A stretch of DNA of 32,523 bases from Oscillospiraceae bacterium (GTDB taxonomy: Bacteria; Bacillota; Clostridia; Oscillospirales; Acutalibacteraceae). This document shows positions 1 to 9,410 of the stretch, in pieces. The notes under the pieces were generated by a model. The model saw only the letters and a list, made by a program, of their open reading frames with translations. It searched no databases and had not been told where the DNA came from. The stretch is from assembly GCA_022508785.1 (NCBI GenBank), contig JAFLUN010000005.1, forward strand, positions 1-32,523, read 5' to 3'. How positions within the stretch are numbered: the stretch's first letter is position 1; the number at the start of each line of letters is the position of its first letter. The translations under genes were made by a program, and so were the position numbers.

Positions 1-44
1 ATTAAGCCTATGGCCGCAATTTTAAATAAAAATGAAATATCCAT
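1..44 (-). CDS. spoIIIAC: Stage III sporulation protein AC, N-terminal fragment (runs off the window)
   Basis: Only the first 14 or so codons are present and the gene continues beyond base 1. The reading MDISFLFKIAAIGL resembles the start of SpoIIIAC, a small two-helix membrane protein of the SpoIIIA-SpoIIQ channel between mother cell and forespore. The ATG follows a GTGAGG ribosome binding site that overlaps the TGA stop of spoIIIAB, the expected next gene upstream, so the order AA-AB-AC matches the conserved spoIIIA operon. Too short for the ORF track. Identity rests on this fragment plus gene order. Confidence 0.8.
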   Translation of the reverse strand, partial: MDISFLFKIAAIGL

Positions 45-53
45 AATTTTTCC

Positions 54-563
54 TCACAACAATATTATCAACATCAAAAACACTATGCCGAATAAAAGGC
101 ACGAGCCTGTTTTAATTTTTCTTTCCTCTGATTTACTTGAACTTTCAATTTCCTGTTTAAAAAATTCTTTATATGTTTCACAGTTTAAAATTTGACCGTC
201 AACATCCGATTTTCCGAGCATTGAAAAATATCCGTTTAGTAAATTGCAGGAATACGGCGAAAAAAGATTTAGATTTTTGAAAGTTTGAAAGTTGTAATTT
301 GCAAAATCAACGGCAAATTCCTGTCTTTTAAAATCTTTGATAAATAACAGAAGCGGAAATTTTTCCGAATTATAAATATGCTGAAAAATTTCTTTTAAAT
401 CTAAGCTTTGATATTTAATACTGATTTCAATGTAGTCAATCATTAAAAAAACCTGACGAAGAGCCTCTGTTCTGTTTTTAATTTGCTTTATATAGCTTAT
501 ATTCACCAAAATTGCTGATACTGTCATTAAAAGTATCCCTGCCGTTTTCAGTAAGTTCATCAA
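54..563 (-). CDS. spoIIIAB: Stage III sporulation protein AB
   Basis: This 169-residue protein has one N-terminal hydrophobic segment (about residues 4-20), a soluble helical middle and a C-terminal membrane segment (FGIVFLMLIILL). The C-terminal part carries the LGKSD...Q pattern typical of SpoIIIAB. In Bacillus, SpoIIIAB is a mother-cell membrane component of the SpoIIIA complex needed for forespore engulfment-stage signalling and late sigma-G activity. The first codon is TTG at 563, directly followed by ATG at 560. An AAAAGG lies 9 nt before the TTG and 12 nt before the ATG, so TTG is slightly better placed. The gene overlaps the end of spoIIIAA by 86 nt in another frame. It is probably expressed in the mother cell with spoIIIAA. 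Confidence 0.9.
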   Translation of the reverse strand: MMNLLKTAGILLMTVSAILVNISYIKQIKNRTEALRQVFLMIDYIEISIKYQSLDLKEIFQHIYNSEKFPLLLFIKDFKRQEFAVDFANYNFQTFKNLNLFSPYSCNLLNGYFSMLGKSDVDGQILNCETYKEFFKQEIESSSKSEERKIKTGSCLLFGIVFLMLIILL

Positions 564-1470
564 GATCTACAACCTTTTTGATTTTTCCCGGGGAATTTGC
601 ACCCATAAGAAAAGCGATTTTAGTAAATCTGCCTTTTTTGCATAGATTTATTAAGTCTGCTCTTCTGTAAAAATCGTCTTCATTCGCGTGGGCGGTAATT
701 ATAAATTTTACTCCGCAGTTAACTCCGTAAATTATTTCTTTCGTCTCGCCGTCTAAGGCAACCTCGTCGCATATTATCACATCCGGTGACATGGTTCTTA
801 TCGCCATTGATATAGCCTTAGCCTTAGGAAATCCTTTGATTATATCGGTATTAGGTCCAAGAGCAGATGCGTCACCTGAAATTTCAAAGCGTTCGTCAAT
901 TACGCATACTTTGTAATATTTCCCCAGCCTTCCGTCAGAAATTTGGTAAGCGAGATCTTTAATAATTGTGGTTTTTCCTGACGACGGCGGGCCGATTATC
1001 ATTAAATTATTTATTTCACCTAAAAAGGAGGACTTAATCAAACTGTCCGATGAACCTTTTACAATTCTCGGTATTCGGATATTAAGGCAAGATATATCCT
1101 TTACTGATTTTAAACTTTCATTTTCATAAACCGCAGTGCCGCAAACGCCCACTCTGGCTCCGCAGGGCAAAGTGACAAATCCGTTCATAAATTCTTTTGT
1201 GTATGAATGAAGAGAATAACCGCAGCACTTATTGAGAGTATCGGTTATTTCATATTCAGCGGAAATCAGGCATTGGTCGGAGAGAATCTGTGTAAGTCTT
1301 CCGTTTTTTGTTATAAATGCACTTCCCTGCTGTGTTACTATTACTACCGGAGATTTTGTTCGCAGTCTTATTTCAAAAACCTCTGTATTTTGCAAGTTTT
1401 CAAGTGACTGTCTTATTCTCGGAGAAATGCACTCTAATATTTCTTTCGGAACGGGATTTTTAAACTCCAT
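478..1470 (-). CDS. spoIIIAA: Stage III sporulation protein AA, secretion-type ATPase
   Basis: SpoIIIAA is the cytoplasmic ATPase of the SpoIIIA channel, related to type II/IV secretion ATPases. The sequence shows a Walker A motif GPPSSGKTT near residues 160-168, a Walker B motif VIICDE near 231-236, and the arginine-rich IRIPRIVKGS segment before the P-loop. The ORF track begins at a TTG (1488), but the ATG at 1470 is preceded by GAGGTG at good spacing, so I use that start (330 aa). This is a little longer than the roughly 307 aa of the Bacillus protein. The extra C-terminal residues are what create the 86-nt overlap with spoIIIAB. I looked for a sigma-E promoter upstream and found only a weak partial -10 match (CATATTCT, about 1487-1494), not enough to call. 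Confidence 0.95.
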   Translation of the reverse strand: MEFKNPVPKEILECISPRIRQSLENLQNTEVFEIRLRTKSPVVIVTQQGSAFITKNGRLTQILSDQCLISAEYEITDTLNKCCGYSLHSYTKEFMNGFVTLPCGARVGVCGTAVYENESLKSVKDISCLNIRIPRIVKGSSDSLIKSSFLGEINNLMIIGPPSSGKTTIIKDLAYQISDGRLGKYYKVCVIDERFEISGDASALGPNTDIIKGFPKAKAISMAIRTMSPDVIICDEVALDGETKEIIYGVNCGVKFIITAHANEDDFYRRADLINLCKKGRFTKIAFLMGANSPGKIKKVVDLDELTENGRDTFNDSISNFGEYKLYKAN

Positions 1471-1525
1471 TATTTTCACCTCTGTCAAAGAATATGAATC
1501 CTTGTCCGTATTTAGTACTTTTTTC

Positions 1526-1554
1526 TTGAAAAGCCATCACTTTTATGATAAAAT
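1526..1554 (+). promoter_or_regulatory. Sigma-A-type promoter for the YfhO-family gene
   Basis: TTGAAA (1526-1531), a 17-nt spacer and TAAAAT (1549-1554) preceded by TG one base before, i.e. an extended -10. Transcription would start near 1561, leaving a leader of about 58 nt before the TTG start at 1619. It lies in the 148-bp divergent gap between spoIIIAA and this gene. Confidence 0.6.
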
Positions 1555-1618
1555 AACCGCAGTGATTGTTGTATTTTTTAATTAGAAATCTTAACATATA
1601 TGAATTGGGGCGAATATT

Positions 1619-4444
1619 TTGGAACGATTAAAAAAGTTTTGCAAAAATAATATGTACACATTTATTACAGGCGGAATTGCTGTATTTATTATTCTGCTTG
1701 TATATTTTTGCTTTGACATTATTCCATTCGGTGACAGAACAATTTACCGAATGGATTTGTATCATCAATACGGGCCTCTTTTTTCAGAGCTTTATGACAG
1801 AATTGTAGGCGGAAAAAGCTTAATATATTCGTGGAACACAGGGCTTGGTATGCCGTTCTTGGGGAATTTTTATAACTATCTTTCAAGTCCACTTTCACTT
1901 ATAATTCTTTTATTCGGTCACAAAAACACGTTTGAGGCAGTAGCCGCTCTTATTGCAATTAAATCTGTGCTCTCTTCAATGTCAATGGCAAATTATCTGA
2001 AAAAATCACAGAAAGTAAATTCTCCCCTTATTTGTGCATTTGGCATTTTATATGCCTTTTCCGGGTATTTCATAGCTTATTATTGGAATGTAATGTGGAT
2101 AGACGCTATGTACATTCTTCCCTTTGTCGTTCTTGGAATTGAACGCATTATCGACAAAGGAAAAAGCGGAACATATCTTCTTTCTCTTGTCTACTGCATT
2201 TTCTCAAATTACTATATAGGCTATATGGTCTGCATTTTCTCCTGCGTATATTTTATTTACTATTATGTTTGCAAATTCGACGAGATAAAAATTAAAAGAA
2301 ACAATCTTCAAAGCAATACCCGTTTGGAAAAGATTAAAAATCTCTTTATTTTAAACAGCGGCGTGAAATTTGCGGCGGCGTCCGTTTGTGCGGCTCTTAT
2401 TCTTGTGTTTATGCTGTTTCCGTTAGTTTATATTCTGAGCTCGTCGTCGGCAACGAAAGGCACATTTCCCTCTGAATTTAAATTTTATTTTTCAATCTTT
2501 GATTTTCTTGCCAATCATATTGCAAGCCTTAATCCTACAATCCGCAGCAGCGGTGATATGGTTTTGCCGAATATTTACTGCGGAACGCTTACCATTCTGT
2601 TGATGCCGATTTATGTTTTTTCTAAAAAGATATCGTCAAAAGAAAAAATCGCCTCATCCCTGCTTTTGTTATTTATGTTTTTTAGCTTTAATATAAATTA
2701 TCTTAACTTTATTTGGCACGGGTTCCATTTCCCTAACGACTTACCGTACAGGCAGTCGTTTATGTATTCTTTTATTCTTGTTGTGCTTGCGTTTAAAGCA
2801 ATCAAAAACATAGAATTTACAGACAGAAAAACGATTATCGCATCCGCAATAGGTTTAATTGCCTTTATAGTTTTAGTGCAGAAAATAACCTCAAATAATG
2901 TAAATGACCTTTCGGTTTATTTGACAATTGCATTTGTTTTACTGTTCACTGTTATTTTAGGCTTAATGCAAAGCAAGAAAAATCAGGCATTTGCACTGTC
3001 TGTAATGGTTGCCTGCTCCGTAACTGCCGAAGCAGTGTCTGCCAGCACAGAGCATTATGTGGCAAATCAAACTAAATCTTCTTTTACAATTGATTATGAT
3101 GATTTTAAAAGTATTCAAAATACGGTTCATTCAAAAAATACCGACCTATTCTTCCGCGAAGAAACTACGAAATCAAGGGCAAGAATGGACCCGTCTTGGT
3201 TTGATTACAACGGTATTTCCGTATTTTCTTCAATGGCTTATGAGAAAACCGCAAACCTTCAAAAGTTTCTTGGACTTTACGGCAATAAAATAAACAGCTA
3301 CACTTACAATCCGCAAACTCCGATTTACAATTCACTTTTCTCGCTTAAATATGTATACGATAAAAGCTCGTATATAGGTGAAAATGATTACTACACAAAA
3401 ATCAGCGAAAACGATACTTTTGTAGCCTATCAAAATAACTACTTTTTAAATATTGCGTTCCCCGTTTCTGCTGATATCGAAAATTTACCTAATGCTGTTG
3501 ACTTGAAAAATGCCGTTGAATTTCAGGAAAAACTGTTTGAGGCAGCCACGGGAATTGACGGAATATTTAACCGCATTTATGACTATGAAATTCTTTACAG
3601 TAACATTATGACGGTTAGTGATTTTGAAAAGGAAAGCGAAGAAATTAAACTTTCCAAGCTTGATTCGGGAAGCTCAGCAGCCGCAACTATACTGATTAAC
3701 TCCCCTGTAAACGATAATGTTTACATTTATGTTTACTCTCGTAATGTGGAAAATGTGGTTGTTTATTCGCCTGTTATTCAAAATACGATGACCGTTTCAG
3801 ACGGGTATATTCTTGACCTTGGAAAGCACGAAATCGGTGATGAAATTTCCGTTGAAATTCCATTGAAAGATGATGTTTCTTCCGCCCAGCTTAATTTCTG
3901 TGCCTTCTCAATCGACAAAGAAAAGTTTATTGCTGGATTTGAAAAACTTGCGAACGGTCAAATTGAATATGAACAGTTCGACGAAACCTATATTATGGGT
4001 AAATATACTGCAGAAGAAAATGAAATTCTGTTCACATCCATCCCTTATGATAAGGGTTGGAATGTGTATATTGACGGTAAAAAGGTTTCCAAAGATAATA
4101 TAATAGCAATTTCAGACGCTCTTTTGGGAGTAAAAACTACTGCAGGCACTCACGAAATTGTTTTCAAATTTGAAATTCCCTATTATGCGCAGTGGATAAC
4201 CTTCTCCGCGGTATTCACGGTTATTTTGCTTTTGCTCTATATTTTAAAATCAAAAAAATTACTGTTCTTTAAGAAATGCAAAGAGAATATTTGGCAACGG
4301 GCAGATAATCCGCCGATTACAGAAACAGAAGAAATCATTATTGAAGCATCGACAGTAAACTTTGATGATAAAGAAAACGAAGATAATAGCCAAAATGATG
4401 TTATGTCAGATATTCAGTCTGATGATGATTTGACAACTGACTAA
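1619..4444 (+). CDS. YfhO-family multi-pass membrane protein (putative GT-C-type glycosyltransferase)
   Basis: A 941-residue integral membrane protein with an N-terminal membrane helix (about 15-35) followed by the extracytoplasmic motif MDLYHQYGPLF (about 45-55), as in the YfhO family. Many further hydrophobic segments follow up to about residue 470. A long soluble extracytoplasmic domain comes next, with the family-typical SIPYDKGWNVYIDGKKV near its end, then a last membrane helix and a very acidic cytoplasmic tail. In Bacillus and Staphylococcus, YfhO works with CsbB and GtcA to add sugars to lipoteichoic acid; neither partner is nearby here, so the substrate is unknown. The start is TTG at 1619 with GGGG 8 nt upstream; an in-frame ATG at 1652 is the alternative. 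It is the only clear plus-strand gene and appears monocistronic. Confidence 0.85.
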   Translation: MERLKKFCKNNMYTFITGGIAVFIILLVYFCFDIIPFGDRTIYRMDLYHQYGPLFSELYDRIVGGKSLIYSWNTGLGMPFLGNFYNYLSSPLSLIILLFGHKNTFEAVAALIAIKSVLSSMSMANYLKKSQKVNSPLICAFGILYAFSGYFIAYYWNVMWIDAMYILPFVVLGIERIIDKGKSGTYLLSLVYCIFSNYYIGYMVCIFSCVYFIYYYVCKFDEIKIKRNNLQSNTRLEKIKNLFILNSGVKFAAASVCAALILVFMLFPLVYILSSSSATKGTFPSEFKFYFSIFDFLANHIASLNPTIRSSGDMVLPNIYCGTLTILLMPIYVFSKKISSKEKIASSLLLLFMFFSFNINYLNFIWHGFHFPNDLPYRQSFMYSFILVVLAFKAIKNIEFTDRKTIIASAIGLIAFIVLVQKITSNNVNDLSVYLTIAFVLLFTVILGLMQSKKNQAFALSVMVACSVTAEAVSASTEHYVANQTKSSFTIDYDDFKSIQNTVHSKNTDLFFREETTKSRARMDPSWFDYNGISVFSSMAYEKTANLQKFLGLYGNKINSYTYNPQTPIYNSLFSLKYVYDKSSYIGENDYYTKISENDTFVAYQNNYFLNIAFPVSADIENLPNAVDLKNAVEFQEKLFEAATGIDGIFNRIYDYEILYSNIMTVSDFEKESEEIKLSKLDSGSSAAATILINSPVNDNVYIYVYSRNVENVVVYSPVIQNTMTVSDGYILDLGKHEIGDEISVEIPLKDDVSSAQLNFCAFSIDKEKFIAGFEKLANGQIEYEQFDETYIMGKYTAEENEILFTSIPYDKGWNVYIDGKKVSKDNIIAISDALLGVKTTAGTHEIVFKFEIPYYAQWITFSAVFTVILLLLYILKSKKLLFFKKCKENIWQRADNPPITETEEIIIEASTVNFDDKENEDNSQNDVMSDIQSDDDLTTD

Positions 4445-4458
4445 TTAAATTAAAGCAT

Positions 4459-4496
4459 AAAAGGCTGCCTCAGTATAACAACTGAGACAGCCTTTT
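4459..4496. terminator. Bidirectional intrinsic terminator between yfhO and uvrA
   Basis: The stem AAAAGGCTGCCTCAGT / ACTGAGACAGCCTTTT has 15 of 16 positions paired (one C-A mismatch) around the loop ATAACA. It ends in TTTT on the plus strand and TTTTATGCTTTAATTT on the minus strand. It sits 15 nt after the yfhO stop and just after the uvrA stop, so it can serve both convergent genes. Confidence 0.9.
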
Positions 4497-4503
4497 AAAA
4501 TTG

Positions 4504-7323
4504 TTATAACATTTTTTTAAGATACATTCCCGTGTAGGATTTTTTGCACTTTGCAACTTTTTCGGGTGTGCCTTGCGTAACGATTGTTCCGCCGCGGTCG
4601 CCGCCCTCAGGGCCTAAGTCAATAATGTGGTCGGCAGATTTGATAACATCAAGATTGTGTTCAATAACGATTACCGTGTTACCTGAATCAACAAGTCGCT
4701 GTAAAACGTCAATCAGCCTGTGAACATCCGCTGTGTGAAGCCCCGTTGTAGGCTCGTCAAGAATATAAACGGTTTTTCCCGTTGAACGCTTTGAAAGCTC
4801 TGTTGACAGTTTTACTCTTTGGGCTTCACCGCCTGAAAGAGTTGTTGCCGACTGACCGAGTTTAATATAACCAAGACCTACCTCGGCAATTGTTTTTAAT
4901 TTTTCACGGATTCTCGGCTGATTATCAAAGAAAATCAACGCTTCGTCAACGGTCATTTCAAGTACTTCGGATATGTCTTTACCTTTGTACTTAACCTCAA
5001 GAGTTTCTCGGTTGTACCTTGCGCCTTTGCAGACATCACAAGGAACATAAACGTCCGCCAAAAAGTGCATCTCAATTTTTTTAATACCGTCGCCCTGGCA
5101 GGCTTCACACCGTCCGCCTTTTACGTTAAAGGAATAACGGCTTGCAGTGTAACCTCTTATTTTTGAATCCTGCGTAGCGGCAAAAAGATTTCTTATATCG
5201 GTAAACACGCCCGTGTAAGTTGCAGGGTTAGAACGAGGAGTTCTGCCTATGGGAGACTGGTCAATATTTATTACTTTGTCTGTGTATTCCGTTCCCAAAA
5301 TTTGCTTAAATTTGCCGAGCGGCTTTTTTGCGCCGTTTAATTCGTTTGCAAGGCTCTTATAAAGAATTTCATTGATTAAAGAGGACTTACCCGAGCCTGA
5401 AACACCCGTAACGCAAGTGAATGTTCCGAGAGGAATATCCACGTCAATATTTTTTAAATTGTTCTCTTTAGCACCTATTATTTTAAGGAAGTTTCCGTTC
5501 CCCTTTCGTCTGACCTTTGGAACGGGAATTTTTTTAGTTCCCGAAAGATATTGACCCGTTATTGAATCTTTGCAGTTCATAATATCCTCGGCTGTGCCTG
5601 CGCAAATAACTTCGCCGCCGTGTACTCCCGCACCGGGGCCAATGTCAACAATGAAATCTGCCTCTCGCATGGTATCTTCATCATGCTCAACAACAATAAG
5701 AGTGTTACCCAAATCTCTCAAATGCTTTAATGTTCCCAAAAGCTTGTCGTTATCTCTTTGATGAAGCCCTATGCTCGGCTCATCAAGGATATAAAGAACG
5801 CCCATAAGGGAAGAACCGATTTGAGTTGCCAAACGGATTCTTTGGCTTTCACCGCCAGAAAGTGTACCTGAAGAGCGGGAAAGGGTTAAATACTCAAGAC
5901 CCACGCTTTGAAGGAATTTAAGTCTTGAAATTATTTCTTTGATTATTGATTCGCCGATAAATTGATCTCTGTCGGAAAGATTAAGATTTTCTATATATTC
6001 AATAGCTTTAGTGACAGAAAGCTCGCAAAATTCACTGATATTTTTCTTGCCCACCGTTACTGAAAGGACTTCGGGTTTAAGCCTTGTGCCTTTGCAGGCA
6101 GGGCATTCGCAGGTTGTCATTACCTGCTCAATTTCCCAGCGAGCCCAATCGCTTTTTGCTTCTCTGTAACGGCGCTCCATATTGTTTACGAGGCCTTCAA
6201 AACTATTGCTGTAAACACCTGTTCCGTAGAGTGTGGGGCGCTTCATATCAAGCTTTTCCTCTGTTCCGTAAAGCAAAGCGTTAATTCCCTCATCGGATAT
6301 ATCCTTCAGCGGAGTGTCAAGGGTAAAACCGTACTTTTTACCGAGGGCTTTATAATACATTTCGGCAATCGTGCCTGAATCCGCTTTACTCCAACCGCTG
6401 GCACAAATACCGCCGTTGGAAATTGAAAGATTTTTATTTGGCATAATAAGGTCAGGACTTACTTTAAGAAAAACGCCGAGACCAGCGCATTTTTCACACG
6501 CACCGAAAGGATTGTTAAAGGAAAACATTCTCGGTGACAACTCATCAATGCTTATTCCGTGCTCAGGGCAGGCATAATTTAACGAAAATAATTGCTCTTT
6601 CTCGCCCACAATATCAATTAAAACATTACCGCCTGATTCTTTTGTTGCAGTTTCAATTGAATCTGCAAGACGGGACCTTATATCTTCTTTTAAAACTAAC
6701 CTATCAACGATTATTTCAATATTATGTTTATTTTGCTTTTTAAGCTTAATGTCATCTGAAAGGTCATAAAGCTCACCGTCAATTCTCGCTCTTACAAATC
6801 CTTCCTTTTTGGCGTGCTCAAGCTCTTTAACATGCTCGCCTTTTTTGGCACGCACAATGGGTGCGAGAACTTGAATTTTCGTTCCTTCCGGATATTCAAA
6901 AACAGTGTCAACAATTTGGTCAACGGTTTGCTGCTTTATTTCTCTTCCGCAAACGGGACAGTGCGGCACACCGATCCGAGCATAAAGGAGCCTTAAATAA
7001 TCATAAATTTCCGTTACTGTTCCAACAGTTGAGCGAGGATTCTTTGATGTTGTTTTCTGGTCAATGGAAATTGCAGGCGAAAGTCCGTCAATTGACTCAA
7101 CATTCGGCTTGTCCATTTGCCCTAAGAACATTCTCGCATAGGAAGAAAGGGATTCAATATATCTCCTCTGCCCCTCTGCGTAAATTGTGTCAAAGGCAAG
7201 GGACGACTTGCCTGAGCCCGAAAGCCCCGTAAAAACGACAAGCTTGTCCCTCGGTATTTCAATATCAATATTTTTAAGGTTATTTTCTTTTGCACCTTTA
7301 ATTATAATTTTATCGTTGTACAT
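4504..7323 (-). CDS. uvrA: UvrABC excinuclease subunit A
   Basis: UvrA is the ATP-dependent DNA damage sensor of nucleotide excision repair; as a dimer it loads UvrB on damaged DNA. The 939-residue length is normal. Visible elements are Walker [10 protein letters not shown] at 33-41, the zinc-binding CPVCG region, the first ABC signature [12 protein letters not shown] with [10 protein letters not shown], the second Walker [11 protein letters not shown], the C-terminal zinc module CEAC...CDVC, and the second signature [11 protein letters not shown] with [10 protein letters not shown]. The ATG lies 6 nt after the uvrB stop, with AGGGAAA inside the end of uvrB, so the two are cotranscribed and probably translationally coupled. 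Regulation is expected to follow the LexA-controlled promoter upstream of uvrB. uvrC is not in the window. Confidence 0.98.
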   Translation of the reverse strand: MYNDKIIIKGAKENNLKNIDIEIPRDKLVVFTGLSGSGKSSLAFDTIYAEGQRRYIESLSSYARMFLGQMDKPNVESIDGLSPAISIDQKTTSKNPRSTVGTVTEIYDYLRLLYARIGVPHCPVCGREIKQQTVDQIVDTVFEYPEGTKIQVLAPIVRAKKGEHVKELEHAKKEGFVRARIDGELYDLSDDIKLKKQNKHNIEIIVDRLVLKEDIRSRLADSIETATKESGGNVLIDIVGEKEQLFSLNYACPEHGISIDELSPRMFSFNNPFGACEKCAGLGVFLKVSPDLIMPNKNLSISNGGICASGWSKADSGTIAEMYYKALGKKYGFTLDTPLKDISDEGINALLYGTEEKLDMKRPTLYGTGVYSNSFEGLVNNMERRYREAKSDWARWEIEQVMTTCECPACKGTRLKPEVLSVTVGKKNISEFCELSVTKAIEYIENLNLSDRDQFIGESIIKEIISRLKFLQSVGLEYLTLSRSSGTLSGGESQRIRLATQIGSSLMGVLYILDEPSIGLHQRDNDKLLGTLKHLRDLGNTLIVVEHDEDTMREADFIVDIGPGAGVHGGEVICAGTAEDIMNCKDSITGQYLSGTKKIPVPKVRRKGNGNFLKIIGAKENNLKNIDVDIPLGTFTCVTGVSGSGKSSLINEILYKSLANELNGAKKPLGKFKQILGTEYTDKVINIDQSPIGRTPRSNPATYTGVFTDIRNLFAATQDSKIRGYTASRYSFNVKGGRCEACQGDGIKKIEMHFLADVYVPCDVCKGARYNRETLEVKYKGKDISEVLEMTVDEALIFFDNQPRIREKLKTIAEVGLGYIKLGQSATTLSGGEAQRVKLSTELSKRSTGKTVYILDEPTTGLHTADVHRLIDVLQRLVDSGNTVIVIEHNLDVIKSADHIIDLGPEGGDRGGTIVTQGTPEKVAKCKKSYTGMYLKKML

Positions 7324-7329
7324 TTTCTA

Positions 7330-9279
7330 TTATTTCCCTGATTTCAATTTTTCAATTTTATCTCTTAAATATGCCGCGTGCTCAAATTCAAGAATCTTAG
7401 CGGCCGCTTTCATCTCTTCAGTAAGAACAGCAATCAGCTTCTGCTTTTCTTCCCGTGACATACGCTTGCCGGTTTTATCCTTCTTAGATATTTCAAGGAT
7501 ATCGCGAACATCTTTCTTAATAGTTTTCGGCACTATTCCGTTCGCTTCATTAAAGGCTATCTGCTTTTCTCTGCGTCGGTAGGTTTCGGAAATTGCCCGT
7601 TCCATTGAAGGAGTAACTGAATCTGCATACATTATTACTTTGCCGTTTTCATTTCGCGCCGCACGGCCGATAATCTGAATAAGAGATGTTTCCGAGCGCA
7701 AAAATCCCTCTTTGTCAGCATCAAGAATTGCGATAAGGGACACTTCGGGAATATCAAGACCTTCACGAAGAAGGTTAATGCCCACCAACACATCAAACTC
7801 GCCTAAACGCAAATCACGGATAAGCTCCATACGCTCAATGGTATCAATATCGTAATGCATATATTTTACTTTTATTCCGTGCTGTGAAAGATAGTCAGTT
7901 AGGTTTTCAGCCATTTTTTTGGTAAGAGTTGTCACAAGAACACGCTCTTGCTTTTCAGTTCTTAAGTTTATTTCAGATATCAAATCGTCAATTTGACCGT
8001 CAGTAGCGCGCACCTCAATTTCAGGATCAAGAAGTCCCGTAGGTCTTATTACCTGCTCTGAAGTGCAAACGCTTTTTTCAGTTTCAAAAGGTCCGGGCGT
8101 TGCGCTTACGAATATTTTTTGACCGACTTTAGAATAAAATTCGTCAAATGTTAAAGGTCTGTTATCGTAAGCAGAAGGCAGACGAAAGCCAAAATTTATA
8201 AGACTGTCTTTTCTTGAACGGTCACCGCCGTACATTCCTCTTACCTGCGGCAAAGTAACATGCGATTCGTCAACAAAAAGCAAAAAGTCCTTTGGAAAGT
8301 AATCAATAAGTGTAAAGGGTGGTTCGCCCGGTTTTCTGCCGGACATTACGGCGGAATAATTTTCAACCCCCTTGCAAAAGCCTGTTTCACGAAGCATTTC
8401 CATGTCATACTCAGTACGCTGACGAATCCGCTGTGCCTCAATAAGCTTGCCCTGCTTTTCAAATTCGGCAACAGAGCGCTCCATTTCTTCCGATATTTGT
8501 AACAGCGACCTTTCAAGCTTATCGGGCGAAATTACATAGTGTGAAGCAGGATAAACGGCAATGTGCGAGACAGTATTTTTAACAGAACCCGTAATCGGAT
8601 TTACCTCACAAATTCTGTCAACCTCATCGCCGAAAAACTCAACACGCACTGCCGTATCGCTTGAATATACGGGGAATATTTCGATAATATCCCCTTTTAC
8701 TCTGAATTTATTTCGAATAAAATTTATGTCGTTTCGCTCATATTGCATTGTTACAAGTTTTTTTATAACGTCGTCACGGCTGATTTCCATACCCGTTCTG
8801 AGTGACAGAACCATTTTTCTGTAATCAATCGGGTCGCCGAGAGAGTAAATGCAGGAAACGGAGGCTACAATGATTACATCTCGTCGCTCAGACAGAGCAG
8901 AGGTGGCTGAATGGCGAAGCTTATCAATCTCATCGTTAATGGAAGAGTCTTTTTCAATATAAGTGTCGGTTGTGGCAATATAAGCCTCAGGCTGATAATA
9001 GTCGTAATAAGAAACAAAGTATTCAACTGCATTTTCGGGAAAAAACTCTCGGAACTCAGAACAGAGCTGTGCCGCCAAGGTTTTATTGTGCGCCAAGACT
9101 AACGTCGGTCGGTTAACTCGTTCGATAATATTTGCCATTGTAAAGGTTTTACCGCTTCCCGTTACACCTAAAAGCACCTGCTCCATAGCCCCGTTGTTAA
9201 CACCTTGAACCAGTTTATCAATGGCAGACGGCTGATCACCCATCGGCTTAAATTTTGAATGTAAAATAAACTTATCCAA
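7330..9279 (-). CDS. uvrB: UvrABC excinuclease subunit B
   Basis: UvrB is the helicase-fold damage verifier that receives DNA from UvrA and recruits UvrC. Visible are Walker A GVTGSGKT, the beta-hairpin region [10 protein letters not shown], the DEAH-like box FVDESH, motif [11 protein letters not shown], and the C-terminal UVR domain ([20 protein letters not shown]) that contacts UvrC. The ORF track extends to 9351, but that extension runs through the promoter and LexA box. The real start is most likely the TTG at 9279, with AAAGGCGG upstream and the family-typical beginning [19 protein letters not shown]. This gives 649 aa, close to the usual 660 or so. First gene of the uvrBA operon. Confidence 0.97.
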   Translation of the reverse strand: MDKFILHSKFKPMGDQPSAIDKLVQGVNNGAMEQVLLGVTGSGKTFTMANIIERVNRPTLVLAHNKTLAAQLCSEFREFFPENAVEYFVSYYDYYQPEAYIATTDTYIEKDSSINDEIDKLRHSATSALSERRDVIIVASVSCIYSLGDPIDYRKMVLSLRTGMEISRDDVIKKLVTMQYERNDINFIRNKFRVKGDIIEIFPVYSSDTAVRVEFFGDEVDRICEVNPITGSVKNTVSHIAVYPASHYVISPDKLERSLLQISEEMERSVAEFEKQGKLIEAQRIRQRTEYDMEMLRETGFCKGVENYSAVMSGRKPGEPPFTLIDYFPKDFLLFVDESHVTLPQVRGMYGGDRSRKDSLINFGFRLPSAYDNRPLTFDEFYSKVGQKIFVSATPGPFETEKSVCTSEQVIRPTGLLDPEIEVRATDGQIDDLISEINLRTEKQERVLVTTLTKKMAENLTDYLSQHGIKVKYMHYDIDTIERMELIRDLRLGEFDVLVGINLLREGLDIPEVSLIAILDADKEGFLRSETSLIQIIGRAARNENGKVIMYADSVTPSMERAISETYRRREKQIAFNEANGIVPKTIKKDVRDILEISKKDKTGKRMSREEKQKLIAVLTEEMKAAAKILEFEHAAYLRDKIEKLKSGK

Positions 9280-9297
9280 GGGAACACCGCCTTTCAA

Positions 9298-9311
9298 TAA
9301 ACATTTGTTCG
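9298..9311 (-). promoter_or_regulatory. LexA (Cheo/SOS) box upstream of uvrB
   Basis: On the minus strand CGAACAAATGTTTA matches the Gram-positive LexA consensus CGAACRNRYGTTYC at every position except the last. It lies 11 nt downstream of the -10 hexamer, covering about +6 to +19 of the transcript, where bound LexA would block transcription. uvrBA is a classic SOS operon in Bacillus. Confidence 0.85.
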
Positions 9312-9322
9312 ATAATATTGAT

Positions 9323-9351
9323 ATTATACAACAAAGATAATAAAAAAACAA
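9323..9351 (-). promoter_or_regulatory. uvrBA promoter
   Basis: TTGTTT (9351-9346), 17-nt spacer, TATAAT (9328-9323). The -35 hexamer is made from the base of the purL terminator stem and its T-tract, so terminator and promoter overlap. Start predicted near 9316. Confidence 0.75.
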
Positions 9352-9390
9352 GTAGCTACATAAATTTCCTGAAAAAATATGTAGCTACTT
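9342..9390 (-). terminator. Intrinsic terminator of the purine operon
   Basis: A perfect 13-bp stem AAGTAGCTACATA / TATGTAGCTACTT around a 15-nt loop, followed on the minus strand by G and seven T. It begins about 20 nt after the purL stop. Confidence 0.92.
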
Positions 9391-9410
9391 ATATTTATTT
9401 AATATTCAGA

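Noticed and set aside
1471-1525. Sigma-E promoter for spoIIIAA
   Set aside because: Only a partial -10 match (CATATTCT) and no acceptable -35 at the right spacing.
9280-9351. N-terminal extension of uvrB in the ORF track
   Set aside because: It would translate the promoter and LexA box; the TTG at 9279 has the ribosome binding site and family N-terminus.
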